DNA of 64,000 bases. Origin: Chromobotia macracanthus (Eukaryota > Chordata > Actinopteri > Cypriniformes > Botiidae). The translations under genes and the position numbers were made by a program. Below the pieces are notes generated by a model that was not told the DNA's origin, made no database searches, and saw only the letters and a list, made by a program, of their open reading frames with translations. Where the stretch lies: positions 10,648,501-10,712,500 of the forward strand of contig JAZGTH010000002.1 in NCBI GenBank assembly GCA_036877525.1, read 5' to 3'. Shown here piece after piece: positions 25,564 through 38,004 of the stretch (position 1 is the stretch's first letter; each line of letters opens with the position of its first letter).

Positions 25564-26956
25564 ATTGTGTTGTGTTATCTCTCTGCTGCAGATTGAGTTA
25601 ACAAGCTTCTATCAATGCAGATTTGGGTAAAGGATTAGCTTCTCGTATAATCTTTCATCTCACCATTCTGCTTCTAGTTTTCAACCAATAGCTTTTTCCA
25701 TTTTTGCATTCTGCGATGTCACTTCCTGTCTAATACTGTACTGCTTCTATGGTCATTCCACTTCTATTTACTGCTTTATCTGTTGTTGCTTTACATCTAA
25801 ACAGCACATCACCATTCACTCTTACCATCATTCTCTGTCATTTTTTATGCAGTTGCTTATATTGGCAGCGTTCTCAAATCTCGAGATGCCCAGTAAACCT
25901 TTTGTAAACTGCAAATGATAAATAAAACCACTTGTCCCACATTTTCTTTCTCTCACACTCGTTCTCTCAATTACCTCATCTCATCGCACACACACAATTT
26001 AATGAACAGAGCGGGAAACCTCTGCCAAAAGTTCAATCAGAGTAAAAATAATTCAAACGTTTGGGCAATTAGGTTGTACAAACTACAACTTTGTTATCAG
26101 CACACAGAAAATCTTGAGTTACGTTCCTTACATAAGCAAACCCTGTCTAATTAGTCATCTGGGTAAAAGTAGGCCTTTGATTTTTCCAACTTGTGTTAGC
26201 GACTTTTACACTTGTCATTTCATAATCTGATGGCTGTCCAGTCAGTGAAAACAAAAAAAGTGACCGTGTGTACATACCCCCTAAAGCTGTTGACCGTAAG
26301 AACATCAAGAGACTTCTGTTGGTGTACCTGGAAATATTTCAAAGAGTTCAAAACACTGCAGGTGGTGATGAAAACTTCAGTAACTCAGATAATGATGAGT
26401 AATATTTTCAGGGGCTGCAAAGCTCCTTGTTTGAAAATAGCCTCAGGTTATTACGAGATTGCAGTCAAAAAGTTCAGGAAGTAATTGAATATACAACAAT
26501 TTTTGTATATTGCATGTTGTTCTCTATTGTTTACATGCTGTGCTGTGGATGTGTTAGAGAGAGATTTCTATCAAATGTCTATTGTATTCGTACAGTAAAA
26601 GCACATGCTATTCACACATAAGAGGTGATGATGTCAGGGTAAATGAAACTTTTGATGTAGTTATGCCGGAAACGGACACGGTTGTTGAGCTAATTTGACA
26701 AGCAGCAATCTGTACTCCAAGATGCCTGAGATCCTGCTTCTGCTCCAGGGGTCTGTATCTCCTTAGAAATGATAAAGATTTAAATATTTTAGGCCTATTA
26801 GCACTACCACCTATTTATTGTTTTTGTTTCATTTACCAATGAACAATACATGTTTACTGAATTGAGAGTGTCATATAGAATAATGCAGTTCATTTTTTTT
26901 CAAGTAGCGCAGCAGCTCACTAGGTTTTGGAACAGAGCTTTAGATTGCAGATATAT
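25564..26956. other. geneless stretch
   Basis: No gene or repeat family recognised. Confidence 0.5.
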
Positions 26957-27249
26957 TAAAGGCATAGTTCACCCAAAAATATTTTTCCTGCCATTTACTC
27001 ATCCTCATGTCATTACAAACCTATATGACTTTATCTTTCTTCTGTGGAACACAAAAGAAGATATTTTGAGAAATTTTGGTGGTATTGTGTCCATACAATG
27101 GAAGTTAACGGGTGCCACTGCTGTTTGGTTACCAACATACCTCAAAATATCTTCTTTTGTGTTCCTCAGAAGCAAAAAATTCAGACAGGTTTGGAATGAC
27201 ATGAGGGTGAGTGATAATGAAGTATTTCTTTAGTGAACTATCCCTTTTT
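26957..27249. mobile_element. MITE family C copy 1 (ATAGTTCACCC ends)
   Basis: Terminal AAAGGCATAGTTCACCC and GTGAACTATCCCTTTTT, with an internal hairpin (ACAAAAGAAGATATTTTGAG against CTCAAAATATCTTCTTTTGT). A very common cyprinid repeat type. Confidence 0.8.
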
Positions 27250-30198
27250 TCAGAAAAAAACATGACAACACAAAATAAGACTCTAGATGTACAGCTGGTA
27301 TTAAACTTGATTCCACAAGAAAAGCAGATACAGCTGAAGGCCTTGAATGGCTTATTCCATTCGAAAGTGTTGTGTGTCTCTTGTTAACAATCATGACCAT
27401 ATTCTACATTTGAAACGCCACTAAGCTTCCTCTCTATCCTGCTTCTTGCAAATGCTAGTTGCCTAGCAATGAAATCGCTGATTTTATGGTCTGTGAAGTT
27501 CGCAAGAGCCAGGGAGAAAGAGACAGACTGAGAGAGAGTGAGAGCGATGGTGAGAGATAGGAAGAGAGAGAGAAAATGTATAAAAAAAAACAGAAACAAA
27601 AAATGGGGGTGTGGAAGCGTTTGAATAACATTACAAATTTAGATATGTTTTCCTTCAAAATGAATATACTGACAGATCCACTGCATGATGACAAATTTGT
27701 GTGTAACGTGTTGATGCGTTTATCTTGATTCGGCGTGTCAGGATAAGTCTCCAGGGTTTGTCCCTCACTCCAGCTTTGCTGGAGATCTGCTGTATGTACG
27801 AGCAGTTTAGATGATGATCTGCTAAACAGTCTAGGACTTACAGCTGAGCACACATGACGATATAACAAATAACAAATACAGAAATTAACGTTAAGTATGC
27901 CACATGGCAGTTTTTTTTGGCTGCACGTCACGAGACCCTGCGTCGTCACTTTAGCACACACACGCGCACAGCGGGAGGGAGAGACAGTCAGGGCTCATCT
28001 AGATTCTAATCTCCCAAGACTCGCCTCCACGTAGAAGTTCTCTTTAACCATCCTGCAGTTTTCCTCTGTTATCATCTGAACCTCCCTGTAGCACCTCACA
28101 GATGAGCCAGGTTCAAAGCTTCATTCAAAAGCCGCCGCTGGATAAGAAAGAGCTGTCGGGGTTAGCGAGGAGCGGGAAATCTAATTAGTGCAGACGACAA
28201 AGAAATTTAAATAACCTGAGCCGTATTCATGGCACTGAGGTTATGGCCATTGCCACGCTGCAGGCTGAATATTAAAATGGGCCTGTACTGTATGTGGCAG
28301 AAGTGTTTAGACTCCAGAAAACAGGGGAAGGAAATCGAGGACAATGATTTGTCTGAATGGGCAGTCGACTCGTTCTGGCACATTTATTGTTGTTTAAATA
28401 GCGCTGTCAAAGTTAATGTGCTAATGCACAAACTTGTGCATTTAAATTTCTTTGTTCAGGGCTATTATTTTTTCATATCATAGATGCATTTATTCAATTT
28501 GACATTAGAACTGCTAATTCTTAATTCAGTTAGAACTGCTTAATTCTCTTCTGTGTGATTTTTAAAGGCAGATCACAGCAGACTTTACTTTTGCATGGGC
28601 ACCAGCAGATGGCAGTGTTAAATACACACAAACACACACACACATACACATTTAGTCCACTGGCTTCCATTTTATACTAATTGATGGAAAAACCCCCAAT
28701 GAAAATTTTTTGTGTAGTTAATCTATGGTATGTTTAACAGACACAATTTGCACATCTTATATTTAACAAGCAGCTTGTTAAGGTAGCTTAACAAGCCTGA
28801 GTATGAACTATCATACACTATTGAAATGCACCATAATTTGTACAAACATTAATGAGGAGTCCAGCAGTAAAAACAGCTAATATTCTACTGTCACTCCTTC
28901 CGTGCCTTACATACAAAGCAGAGTACATATAATTGTTTTCTAGCTAAGAGAATTGCAAAACATGTTGAAAAAAATTATATAACTAAACAAATAAAAATAA
29001 TTGCTCAAGTTTACATTTTTACATCCATGTGGTATTACAAAAGCATTGTAATTGAGGAAAATATCTCATGTACAATATTAGACCAACATGAGCAAAATTT
29101 TGGCTTAAAACATGTAGTTATTGGACTACGAGTTGGTTTCTTACCAAGACGCACTGAGCAATGGACTGGAATATGTGCAAAGTTTTTTCCAAATTATTGT
29201 CAGCAAACAAATTATCCAGCTCCAAACATAGTCTGTGCCAACTCATTGAAACATAAAAGTCTGATGAAGTTAGTGTTGTTTTCGGTGCTGGTTCTGCAAC
29301 TCATTTTTTGTAAGTGAATTATTGACATTTTCTTCCTGACAACCTACAATTTCCAGTCAACATTCAGGGAGCCTGTAAAATCTCTGCAAGTACTAGAAGA
29401 GCCACTCCAGCACATACTTACAGATTCTCCAAGATCTTCTCAGATATACAACGACTAAATTAAAGAACAAGAATTGAAGATTAAAGCATGTTTATGACAA
29501 AATACTTTGAAAAATGAAATCTCAGCTAGCATGCAATGTTGAGGAGATCTGACCATATGACCTCACAGGTGTTCTGAGCAAATTTAATTTGCATATCACA
29601 TGGGCTTTTTTCTTTTTCTCCAGACTTTGCTGAAATCATATAACAGCACTAACAATGGTGTCGCATTACAGCCTTACACGCTGGGGGACCTCCAAACGTG
29701 CATGAATGCATTTAAAACAATGAGCAGTGATGTCAGAACTGTGCCATGGTCAAGAGAGTTTTATAGCACACTGAGCAATTAAACAAGGAAGAAAGGGTGA
29801 AAGAATTTTGGAGAAACTGCAACATGGAGTGCATGCTCACATTTCTTACACTTACACTCAAAAACGGTAAGGTACTGCTGTACTGTAGTTCTGCTGTCAG
29901 ATTTATCTATGTCAAGAAACTCACGAACGAGGGTTCCTCAGCATGGCAAAGCAAAGATGCAGTTATCAGTTTTATCAGATGTATTTCCATCACTGGATTA
30001 AAGTGTGGAGTTTGGAAAAGTGTGTCATTGCCAGCCTGTGATTTCAAGAATGATCCCAAGCTTAGATGGAGCATTAGTCAGCTTTGACCTTCACAAACCA
30101 TCTAACACCTAACAGATCCGCAAGTGTTTTGATGGCTGTCCGTGATCAGTTTTATAGTTATTGAATATAATAATATACATAATACATAATATTAAATA

Positions 30199-30203
<5 letters not shown>
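27250..30203. other. geneless stretch with a GC-richer, repeat-free block
   Basis: A GA-rich patch lies near 27510-27575 and a distinctive complex block near 28080-28270 (see findings). No exon supported. Confidence 0.45.

Positions 30204-30252
<49 letters not shown>
30204..30252 (+). repeat. (GT)n microsatellite
   Basis: About 24 GT units, flanked by AT-rich sequence with many ATATA words to about 30370. Confidence 0.95.
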
Positions 30253-30255
<3 letters not shown>

Positions 30256-31359
30256 GTATCTCTTATATAGATCGATTGATAGATATATAGAATATATAGA
30301 TATACATACATATATTCTATTGCATATATAATGTAAATATTAATTAATTTATACATGTATATATGTACAACATTGTACACTGAGCATATATGCTGATTGA
30401 CATATAGGCAGATCCATAGTGTATCTAGCAACCTGAAGAATCAGTGAATGTGAATGATAGTGAAGCTCTCAACGTTTGATCTTTCCTGTCATTGTATAGA
30501 GTGTTTCCTGTCTTTTAACAAACCTAAAACCCGACATTCATAAATCTTTATAAAGGGATTCACAATTTATAAAGAGACGTATCACATCAAGAACGAAAAA
30601 CAAAAAGACGCATTTTGGAGTCTGCACTGGTCTTTGAGGTTTCATCACTTGAAAAAGTGTTAATTGACAGTGAGGATAAAAGAGTAGTTTAAAATTGAGT
30701 CTTAAAGTGTTCTGAATCCAACTATCGGAAGCCCCCTGTCAGATGTGAGAAACATTTGACATGCAACATTTAATGGCAGAAGGGCTTAAAAGATCCCAAA
30801 CTTTCCAAAGGATTTCCAAAGCACAATATTTCTGTAATGAATTTGTGAGCAGGCTGCCTGTAACCCCAGTTAAGAGGATGTGGAACATGAATGTTTTATC
30901 ATCGTGAGCTTGAAGTCACATCACATGCCAACTGTGCGTGCCGCCACTTTTGAGAATTACATAAATGCGAGTAAAAAAAGTCTCCATGCTGGCAAGGCAG
31001 AAAAATGCAGAAATGATTTTTTTTTCTCCGCTACTCTGTAATGTTCTTCACAGTAAAACAGATTGTGTTCTGTCTGAGTGGGTCATTATATATTTAAAAT
31101 GCAAAATTTGAACACATGGAGTTGTTTTTCTCCATCTATTGCTTTTTCTTTTTTTGAAGGCAGATTCTCTCCCTAATGGCATTTAGAGGTTGGTTTACGT
31201 TGTAAAATTCTAAATCTACTAACTTGGGCCTATTAACCTGAAGATTACTAAAACCCCCTGGTGCGAACAGTGAAACGATCGCTATTGCCTTTAGCAATAA
31301 AGATCACAAGAACATTTGTTGTCATGGATATAAAGGGAAATGAAGTAAATGTTATACTA

Positions 31360-31440
31360 GTTAGGGCTGCCGGGTACTCCAGTTTACTCCCGCAGTCCAA
31401 AGACATGCAGGTTAGGTGAACTGAACATGCTAAATTCCTC
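31360..31440 (+). repeat. short dispersed repeat fragment
   Basis: CTCCCGCAGTCCAAAGACAT followed by GCAGGTTAGGTGAA is a motif found in many fish interspersed repeats, probably LINE or SINE related. Fragment only. Confidence 0.45.
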
Positions 31441-32059
31441 GACTTGTGTATAAAAGAATAATTTCTTGCCATAAATATAACCTTAGATGCTGGAGTGGCA
31501 TAAAACAATAAATAAACCAATAAATAAATCTACAAGTAAGGGAGTATTACTGCACCAGTTACAACTGATGCCAAGCAAAACATCACTTAAATAACCTGAG
31601 GTGCAAACCCTGCTGGGCCATTGCGCCTATCATTTTGTTGCTGCTAGCTTCATGTGTCTTCCTGTTCACTGGTTCTGTGCTTTGATCGTCAACACCTGGA
31701 AGTCAGTGTTATTCGGCTGTTACACCTGTGATACGTTCTGTCTGGTTCAAATAGATGTGTTGTAACACAGAAGTTGCTCGAGTGATGTAATTAGCCCTCG
31801 ATCGCATCAGCAGTTGCCATGGTGACAAGTGTACCTGCTTGTTGCTGGTGAATCTAAGGGAAACAGTGCGGGCCTTTACGTGTCTTTCTGTATTAGTGGA
31901 ACATGTACATTATTGGTAAAAAGAAGCTTACGCCTAAAACTCGCTAGCACTGTTGTAGGAATTATGATGTTGCTGGGATTTACAAGAATTCTGGTCTTGG
32001 ACAGATGTTACAATCAGATAAGAGAGAAGAAAAAAGAACCTGCATTGTCTACGTGAGCC

Positions 32060-32283
32060 CCGCAGCTTAATGTGTCAGACCGCACTGCTAACCGCTTGGA
32101 CATTGCTTTGACATTGCTTTGACATCTAAATCCTTCTTGATTATTAATCTCTGAACTGGGGTCAAGCTTTTTATGCTGTGCTTCTCTGTTACACATGATT
32201 ATCAGACATTTTAGACAATAAAGAATCGTTTCTCTAAAGCAGCTTTGAAATAATGGGCATTGCAAAAAGCACAATACAAAAAA
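32060..32283 (+). repeat. LINE/SINE-type 3' tail fragment
   Basis: Ends CTAAAGCAGCTTTGAAATAA then TGGGCATTGCAAAAAGCACA and ATACAAAA, a common tail form of fish retroposons; the upstream part is unrecognised. Confidence 0.45.
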
Positions 32284-35200
32284 ATAGAAATATACAGCAC
32301 ATATGAGGATAGTTTATTTTTCTGAACAATGTAAATGTGTTGTCATATTGTATCGCTGTGCCTTATATTCAAATTGTGTTTATATTATATTGTTACGTGT
32401 CAGTTAGTTGGTAATACATTAGAGGAAGTGGTTTGCTCTCTGTGACTCAGAAGAGACTCTTCTTGAACTCACGGTTTGTTGAGGGAACTCTACTATTATG
32501 AAGAGTCACCTGGGCAGTACTAATTAACTAACATAAAAACAGAGAGGGAAGTTATATCATAAAAATGTATCTTTCTTATGCATTACATTTATTATTCTAT
32601 ATTTCCTGGCAAAAACATCTACCTCCACACAAGACCTCAGAGGACAAATGAGCTGGCCAAAAACCAGTAAGTAATTTCAGGAATTTTTACAGATATTGTG
32701 TGAGATTTTTTTGGATGAGATTACAATCAGAAAGCATGTCTGCAGAACACAAATTTATTAACTTCCCTTGGGAAAACTCTTTTATATTTAAATGAGTCTT
32801 ACTTTAGAATGTGTTTTATTTGTTATTTGCTTATTAATTTTTGTTGCATTATTACTGCCTGTGTAAAACGTTTGTGTACATTTTTGGCAGCAGAAATGAA
32901 TCCGTTGATATACAGTAGCATTTGAAACTTCTGTATATCCAGACACTTTGTGCAGTCGGTGGAACATTCATAAGCCTCTTTGTCTTAATGAAGAGCAGAT
33001 TGGATAATAACGTTTTTCCCTTTTACAATGTTTGCTGTCTGTTACTTTCCGTTAACCAGCGACCTGAAAAATTAAGGGCATATAGGAAAGATCGATTACA
33101 TTTTATGTGTTTTCACCTGAGCAGGACACCCCACAGTGCTGGAAATACATTTTCTAATTAGAGTTAGACACCAATTTTGGCCTGAGAGAAGACAGAGTAA
33201 ACTCTGTTTAATTGTCTGGTGATGCAACATTTTAATTAGATACGTTAACAGGCAGGCAGTATTCTCCGCTCGTGTCCCCCAGCGCTAAAACATTTGAAAC
33301 CATCATTAACTATATTCATTACCCCTAAGGCTGTGGTGGCGATTGATCATGACAGATCACGCAGGAGACACTTGTGCCGGAATCCAATAAATCCAACGTC
33401 CTGAACCAGTGGAGAATTAAACAGCTTTAAGAGCAGAGGGGGGAGACAGATAAGGCACAACAGTCAGTGACCCCAGATAAACTGAGCTCTGACTTACATG
33501 ATATCCCATCAAACAACATCTGCCGGTTTGGAATCATATCATCCTATCAAAGTATTTAATGGTAAAATATTTTATCTGTGGGGAAAAGATCAAAGCCACA
33601 AATCATAATCTCAGTTTGTACAGGATAAGAAACTTCTTGTTTTTGTTTATTTATGAATTATGCAGATGAAACTCGCCAGGATCTGTGACAGAACCGTTAC
33701 TTAAATCAAGAGATAAATCTTTTGATATGTAAATCATGAAAGTGATATATATGAATTCATTGTGATGTGTCATACAGTAAGTTACGCTGAGATGTTATTT
33801 ATGTCAGTTGCATTTTTTTATGATGGATGTTTAAAATCACTTCTGCGGTCAATATGGCCACTCCACTTTGGATTGTGGGTAAATTGTGTTTCTAATGAAC
33901 CCAATAAACCAATTAGGAGATTTCATGGTAAAGCACATGTGTCAATAAGCAATTAATGAAGATAAAGAAGGAGACAGAAACAAAGTATCAGGTTCTACAT
34001 ACGGTATAAGTGATTCTTCAGAGCTTCAGAAGAATCTGATTAAACGTGACGAGCATTAGTGTTGTGCTACATTGTGCTCCTGGAAAGTATGTTTTATATC
34101 TGCTATCACTCAAGTTTGGGGCTGGGGGAATTGTCTGAGCCCCAATGCCATGTGACTTATCACTCTGGAGTTGCATGAAAATTACATCATAACATCTCCG
34201 ACTGGACAGTGGGATCACAATAACAAGCACAGCACCAACATTTTCATCGTTGCGACTATCCTGAACTGATGTAAAAGGCAGCAAACTGGAAAAAATGTAA
34301 ATCCTTTCAACCTTTTACGAGTCCTATAAAAAAATTGGTCTATGACAATATAACAAAATACAAATGATTTCTGTCTTGTTCGTAAAGGAATTTATTTTAT
34401 AACAATATACTACATGTTTTATATCTCTGTCAGCAGAGAATGATTTTTTAGGCCATCTACCACCATATGCTGTGTACTCTTACCAACCAATGCTTGACCC
34501 TTTGGTTGTACTAAAGTGGTTAAAATCTAGCCATTTTTAAAAGTACTTTGTTTATAAATGCATGTAACCTCAGAACTCAATTAACACAGGAACATTTGAT
34601 GTTTAATGTTACGAGTCGGATCGCCGAAATTGGTACCATGCAATTAGCTCTGTGTTCTGAATCAAAGCTCTTAGGTTGATGTTGATGTTTACTGATAGGC
34701 ACCAATATTCTGGAAGGTGTCTTAGCTTTCTGCTTTTTTTTGCCAGACAATGTCTATCTGTATTAAAGTTGTCATGAAACGAAAGTTGTGACTGTCTTTT
34801 CCTTGTGGTGATGCATATCTGAGTGAAGAGGTTTCTGGAATGAGAAAAAAATGTAGGACATGATTTCATTCTTTGAGAATTGATTGGATCGTTGGAAGTT
34901 GGAGGGGTACAAACTGCCTGGCCATTGGACAGTCAATATAGTCCCGCCCTCAGGTACTGACATGCATCATCAAGAGAACAGATGTCATTTTGAGGGGGAG
35001 GTTAATGTTTTTGATTAAAGATTACGAGGGTACATGACTTGTAAAAAATGACATGCATAGATAAGTCATTTTTAATGAACACTGCAATATTCTATAAAAA
35101 ACCAACAAGAAAAGTGCATTTTCATATTATGTTAACTTTAAAGATACAGTTCCAGTGTATAAAACCAGTTGATGGAAGAGTTTACAGTAATTCATTTCTA

Positions 35201-35741
35201 TTTTGAAAACTGGTTATGATGCACCGACTAATGAATTATGAAGTTTTCTTAGACACAGATATGAGCTTTAATCAGGTTTTCCATCAGTATTCACCTGTCA
35301 ACACTCCCCTGATGAGAAATGCTACAGATTTATATCTAAGCTAAAAACTAAGTTTGGACACAAAATCAAAACCAACAAAAATATTATATTTTGATGTGTG
35401 TTTGTGTTATAAAGATTATCTTGAAAGATTCTTATTAAACTATCACCAACAGTTTTTACTTGCAATCATCTGTTGCACTATAGAGTCTTTTCACAAATTG
35501 CTGTGTCAATAAAAATGATTGTGACTGGAAAGCATCTCTTTGTAATACTCATTAAATTGCATAAAAGCAGACCAAAACTGCTCTACGTGACCAGAATCAT
35601 CCGCTTTGTTGTTAGAAGTGAGTCAGTTTGTCTGAGAGAACAATACTTCACACAAGATTATTAATTTCTTATTCTACATGTCATGTCATATGTGGCTGTC
35701 ACAGGAACCTATGTAATGCATAATTAAAATGTATATTCATA
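32284..35741. other. geneless stretch
   Basis: No gene recognised. A complex repeat-free block at about 33220-33400 may be conserved non-coding DNA. Confidence 0.45.
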
Positions 35742-35985
35742 AAGGAACATTTTAGAGCATTTTATTGTATTCCATTAAGTGAAAAACACATTAAAAATGC
35801 TATTTTGAAAGTTCTAGGAGTGTGCTTTTTTATAAAAACATTATTCAGACAATTCTGTAATATTTCTAAACATTTCACTAACTATTAAAGAATAACATTT
35901 TTGATATGATATATAACATTAAAAAACATTCTACTAACGTTACTGCAAGAACTTTTTAATAACTTTGACAGAATTGATTTGCAAC
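35742..35985 (+). mobile_element. MITE family A copy 6, both ends lost
   Basis: Internal family blocks only (ATTTTGAAAGTTCTAGGAG, CTACTAACGTTACTGCAAGA); termini are eroded. Confidence 0.65.
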
Positions 35986-37700
35986 AATTCTATAGTACAA
36001 CATGGAACATTAATAGATGTTTTGCGGTTGGAGCATTTTGAGAATGAATAATTGTTAAGTAATGAGAGCGTCTCTTTATCTTCTCCCCAGAGTTAATGAT
36101 GTTCTTAAGCATTTGACACACGGAGTTATACAAGTATGAGTTCTCACTGCAGTTAAACATACCTGAATAGACAATTCAAATGTTATCAAAACATGTCCTC
36201 CATTCAGGAGGGTTCATTAGCACATTTAAATAAAGCTGGTGTCAGAATAAAAAAGAAAACATTAAAAACTCCAAAGGTCTGAATGAATTATGGAACGATA
36301 AAGCCATCAAAATGAAGAACCTGTAACGGTGTATTCTTCTTGGCTGTTTAAATGCATAAATCACAGCTAATTGACGATAATCACCGTCTACACACGTTTT
36401 GCCTTCTTGGTTTTATTGTATAATACCATAATGCTGCTCCTCCAGTGAAATTATATCCCTCTATTCTTTATCTGCTGGATAAAAACTGGTGAAGATTCTC
36501 AGTTAGTAAAGATGTCAGCAGATTAAGCACTGAATATTATTCCTGCTTTATCCTGTTTGACCTGTGTCGTATAAACCCTTCATTCCAATTCTTCCTTTTC
36601 ATTGCCTGAACATGGTAAAATCAGTGTGTTTGATGTAATACATTGATGAGACATAGGCTCATATATACAAAGAGGCTGAAAAACCATGTGGCCATCCCCT
36701 ATCACCGCTGTGACGAAAAGCGGGTTTTGATGAGCTGGGACTGATTTATAATGAAGAAGTAATGATTAGCTGTCAGTCAACAGCAAAAGAAATGTTTTAA
36801 AAAGCAATATTTTTCATTTTCAATTACCGGCCTGTGAAGGGGAGGCAAGGAAGGGGTTGCGGAAATGAGGCGTGCGATCGTGGTCCGCCGCAGAGCTGTC
36901 TTAGTGAGTGAATGAGGTACTTAGCCACAATGAGTCTCTCATTCTCATTACTGGGTCATTTTCAGCATTATCTTATGTTGACGAATGACGGCCTAATAAA
37001 TATTTGACTTCATTCATGAATATTCATATTTTATACATCTATTGTACAAAAGTGTGCATAGGAACTTACAGCATATGCATGCATTTTATGAATTTCTGTT
37101 TAAACTGCTCAATACGTTAACATTTATATTGCAATGTCAAGATCTTCCATAGAGGGAGAATTATGAAAAGTTATGCCTAATAAGTTACTATACAAGCCTG
37201 AATGTGGCTAAAGAACCATAAGTAATGGAGTTTCAAAGTTGTGTGAGGGTATGTAAATTAATATTTCATTATTGCTGTAACAATACAGTGTTTGAGGGCT
37301 GGTTTAAGTCTGAGCTCAGTGCTGCTGTTAAGTAAATATGTTTGTGTGCAGTCAAGCCCATCTGTGACATCACTTTCTTTCTGTGTGGGCCATTATCAGA
37401 CACTCTGATGTGGCTGTCCACAGTTTTTATAAACCTACATGCTATTTTGTTTGGCTTTGGTCTGTTTTTCTCCTCCTAATCTTTTGAGTTTACATAATGG
37501 CATTATGTGGGACACTGGCCGCCAGAAGCAATATCTCTCCTTGGAACATTTGCAAGTGTGAACAGGAAGGATCTATTCCAGGAAGTGGGTTAATGGTGAA
37601 AGGAAGTAGATTCATTTTTATGAATAAACAGCGTTGTGTGTGTGTCATAGTGTTGATTATATGGCTGAATCACCAGTGGAATGTGTTGAAGAAAAGACAA
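35986..37700. other. geneless stretch with candidate conserved block
   Basis: No exon supported. The segment about 36690-36990 is repeat-free and GC-richer with homeodomain-like words (see findings). Confidence 0.45.
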
Positions 37701-38004
37701 CCCAGCTAACAATTTTAATTTGTAATAATGTTTCTGTAATGTTTTCATTAAGTAGCAAAAACGCTAAAAATGTTATACGTCCAGTTTTTTAGACATCGTA
37801 TTAATGTTATTGCTTGGTTATAGAACATTATTCAAATGTTTTACTCATGTAACTTTCACTAAAAACTTTAGAATAACATTTTTGATATGCATGATATTTA
37901 ACATTTAAAAACATTTGTCTAACGTTACAGCAAGCATGTTTTTTAAATAGAGAATGTTGAGAGAACTTTTAGAGAACATTCAGAGAATGTTCTTTGTTAG
38001 CTGG
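37701..38004 (+). mobile_element. MITE family A copy 7
   Basis: Perfect CCCAGCTAAC start and GTTAGCTGG end, with internal GTCCAGTTTTTTAGACATCG and GAGAGAACTTTTAGAGAAC. Confidence 0.82.

Noticed and set aside
29600..30087. Two consecutive plus-strand open frames near 29.6-30.1 kb
   Set aside because: Composition and sequence resemble chance frames; no splice-linked partner found.
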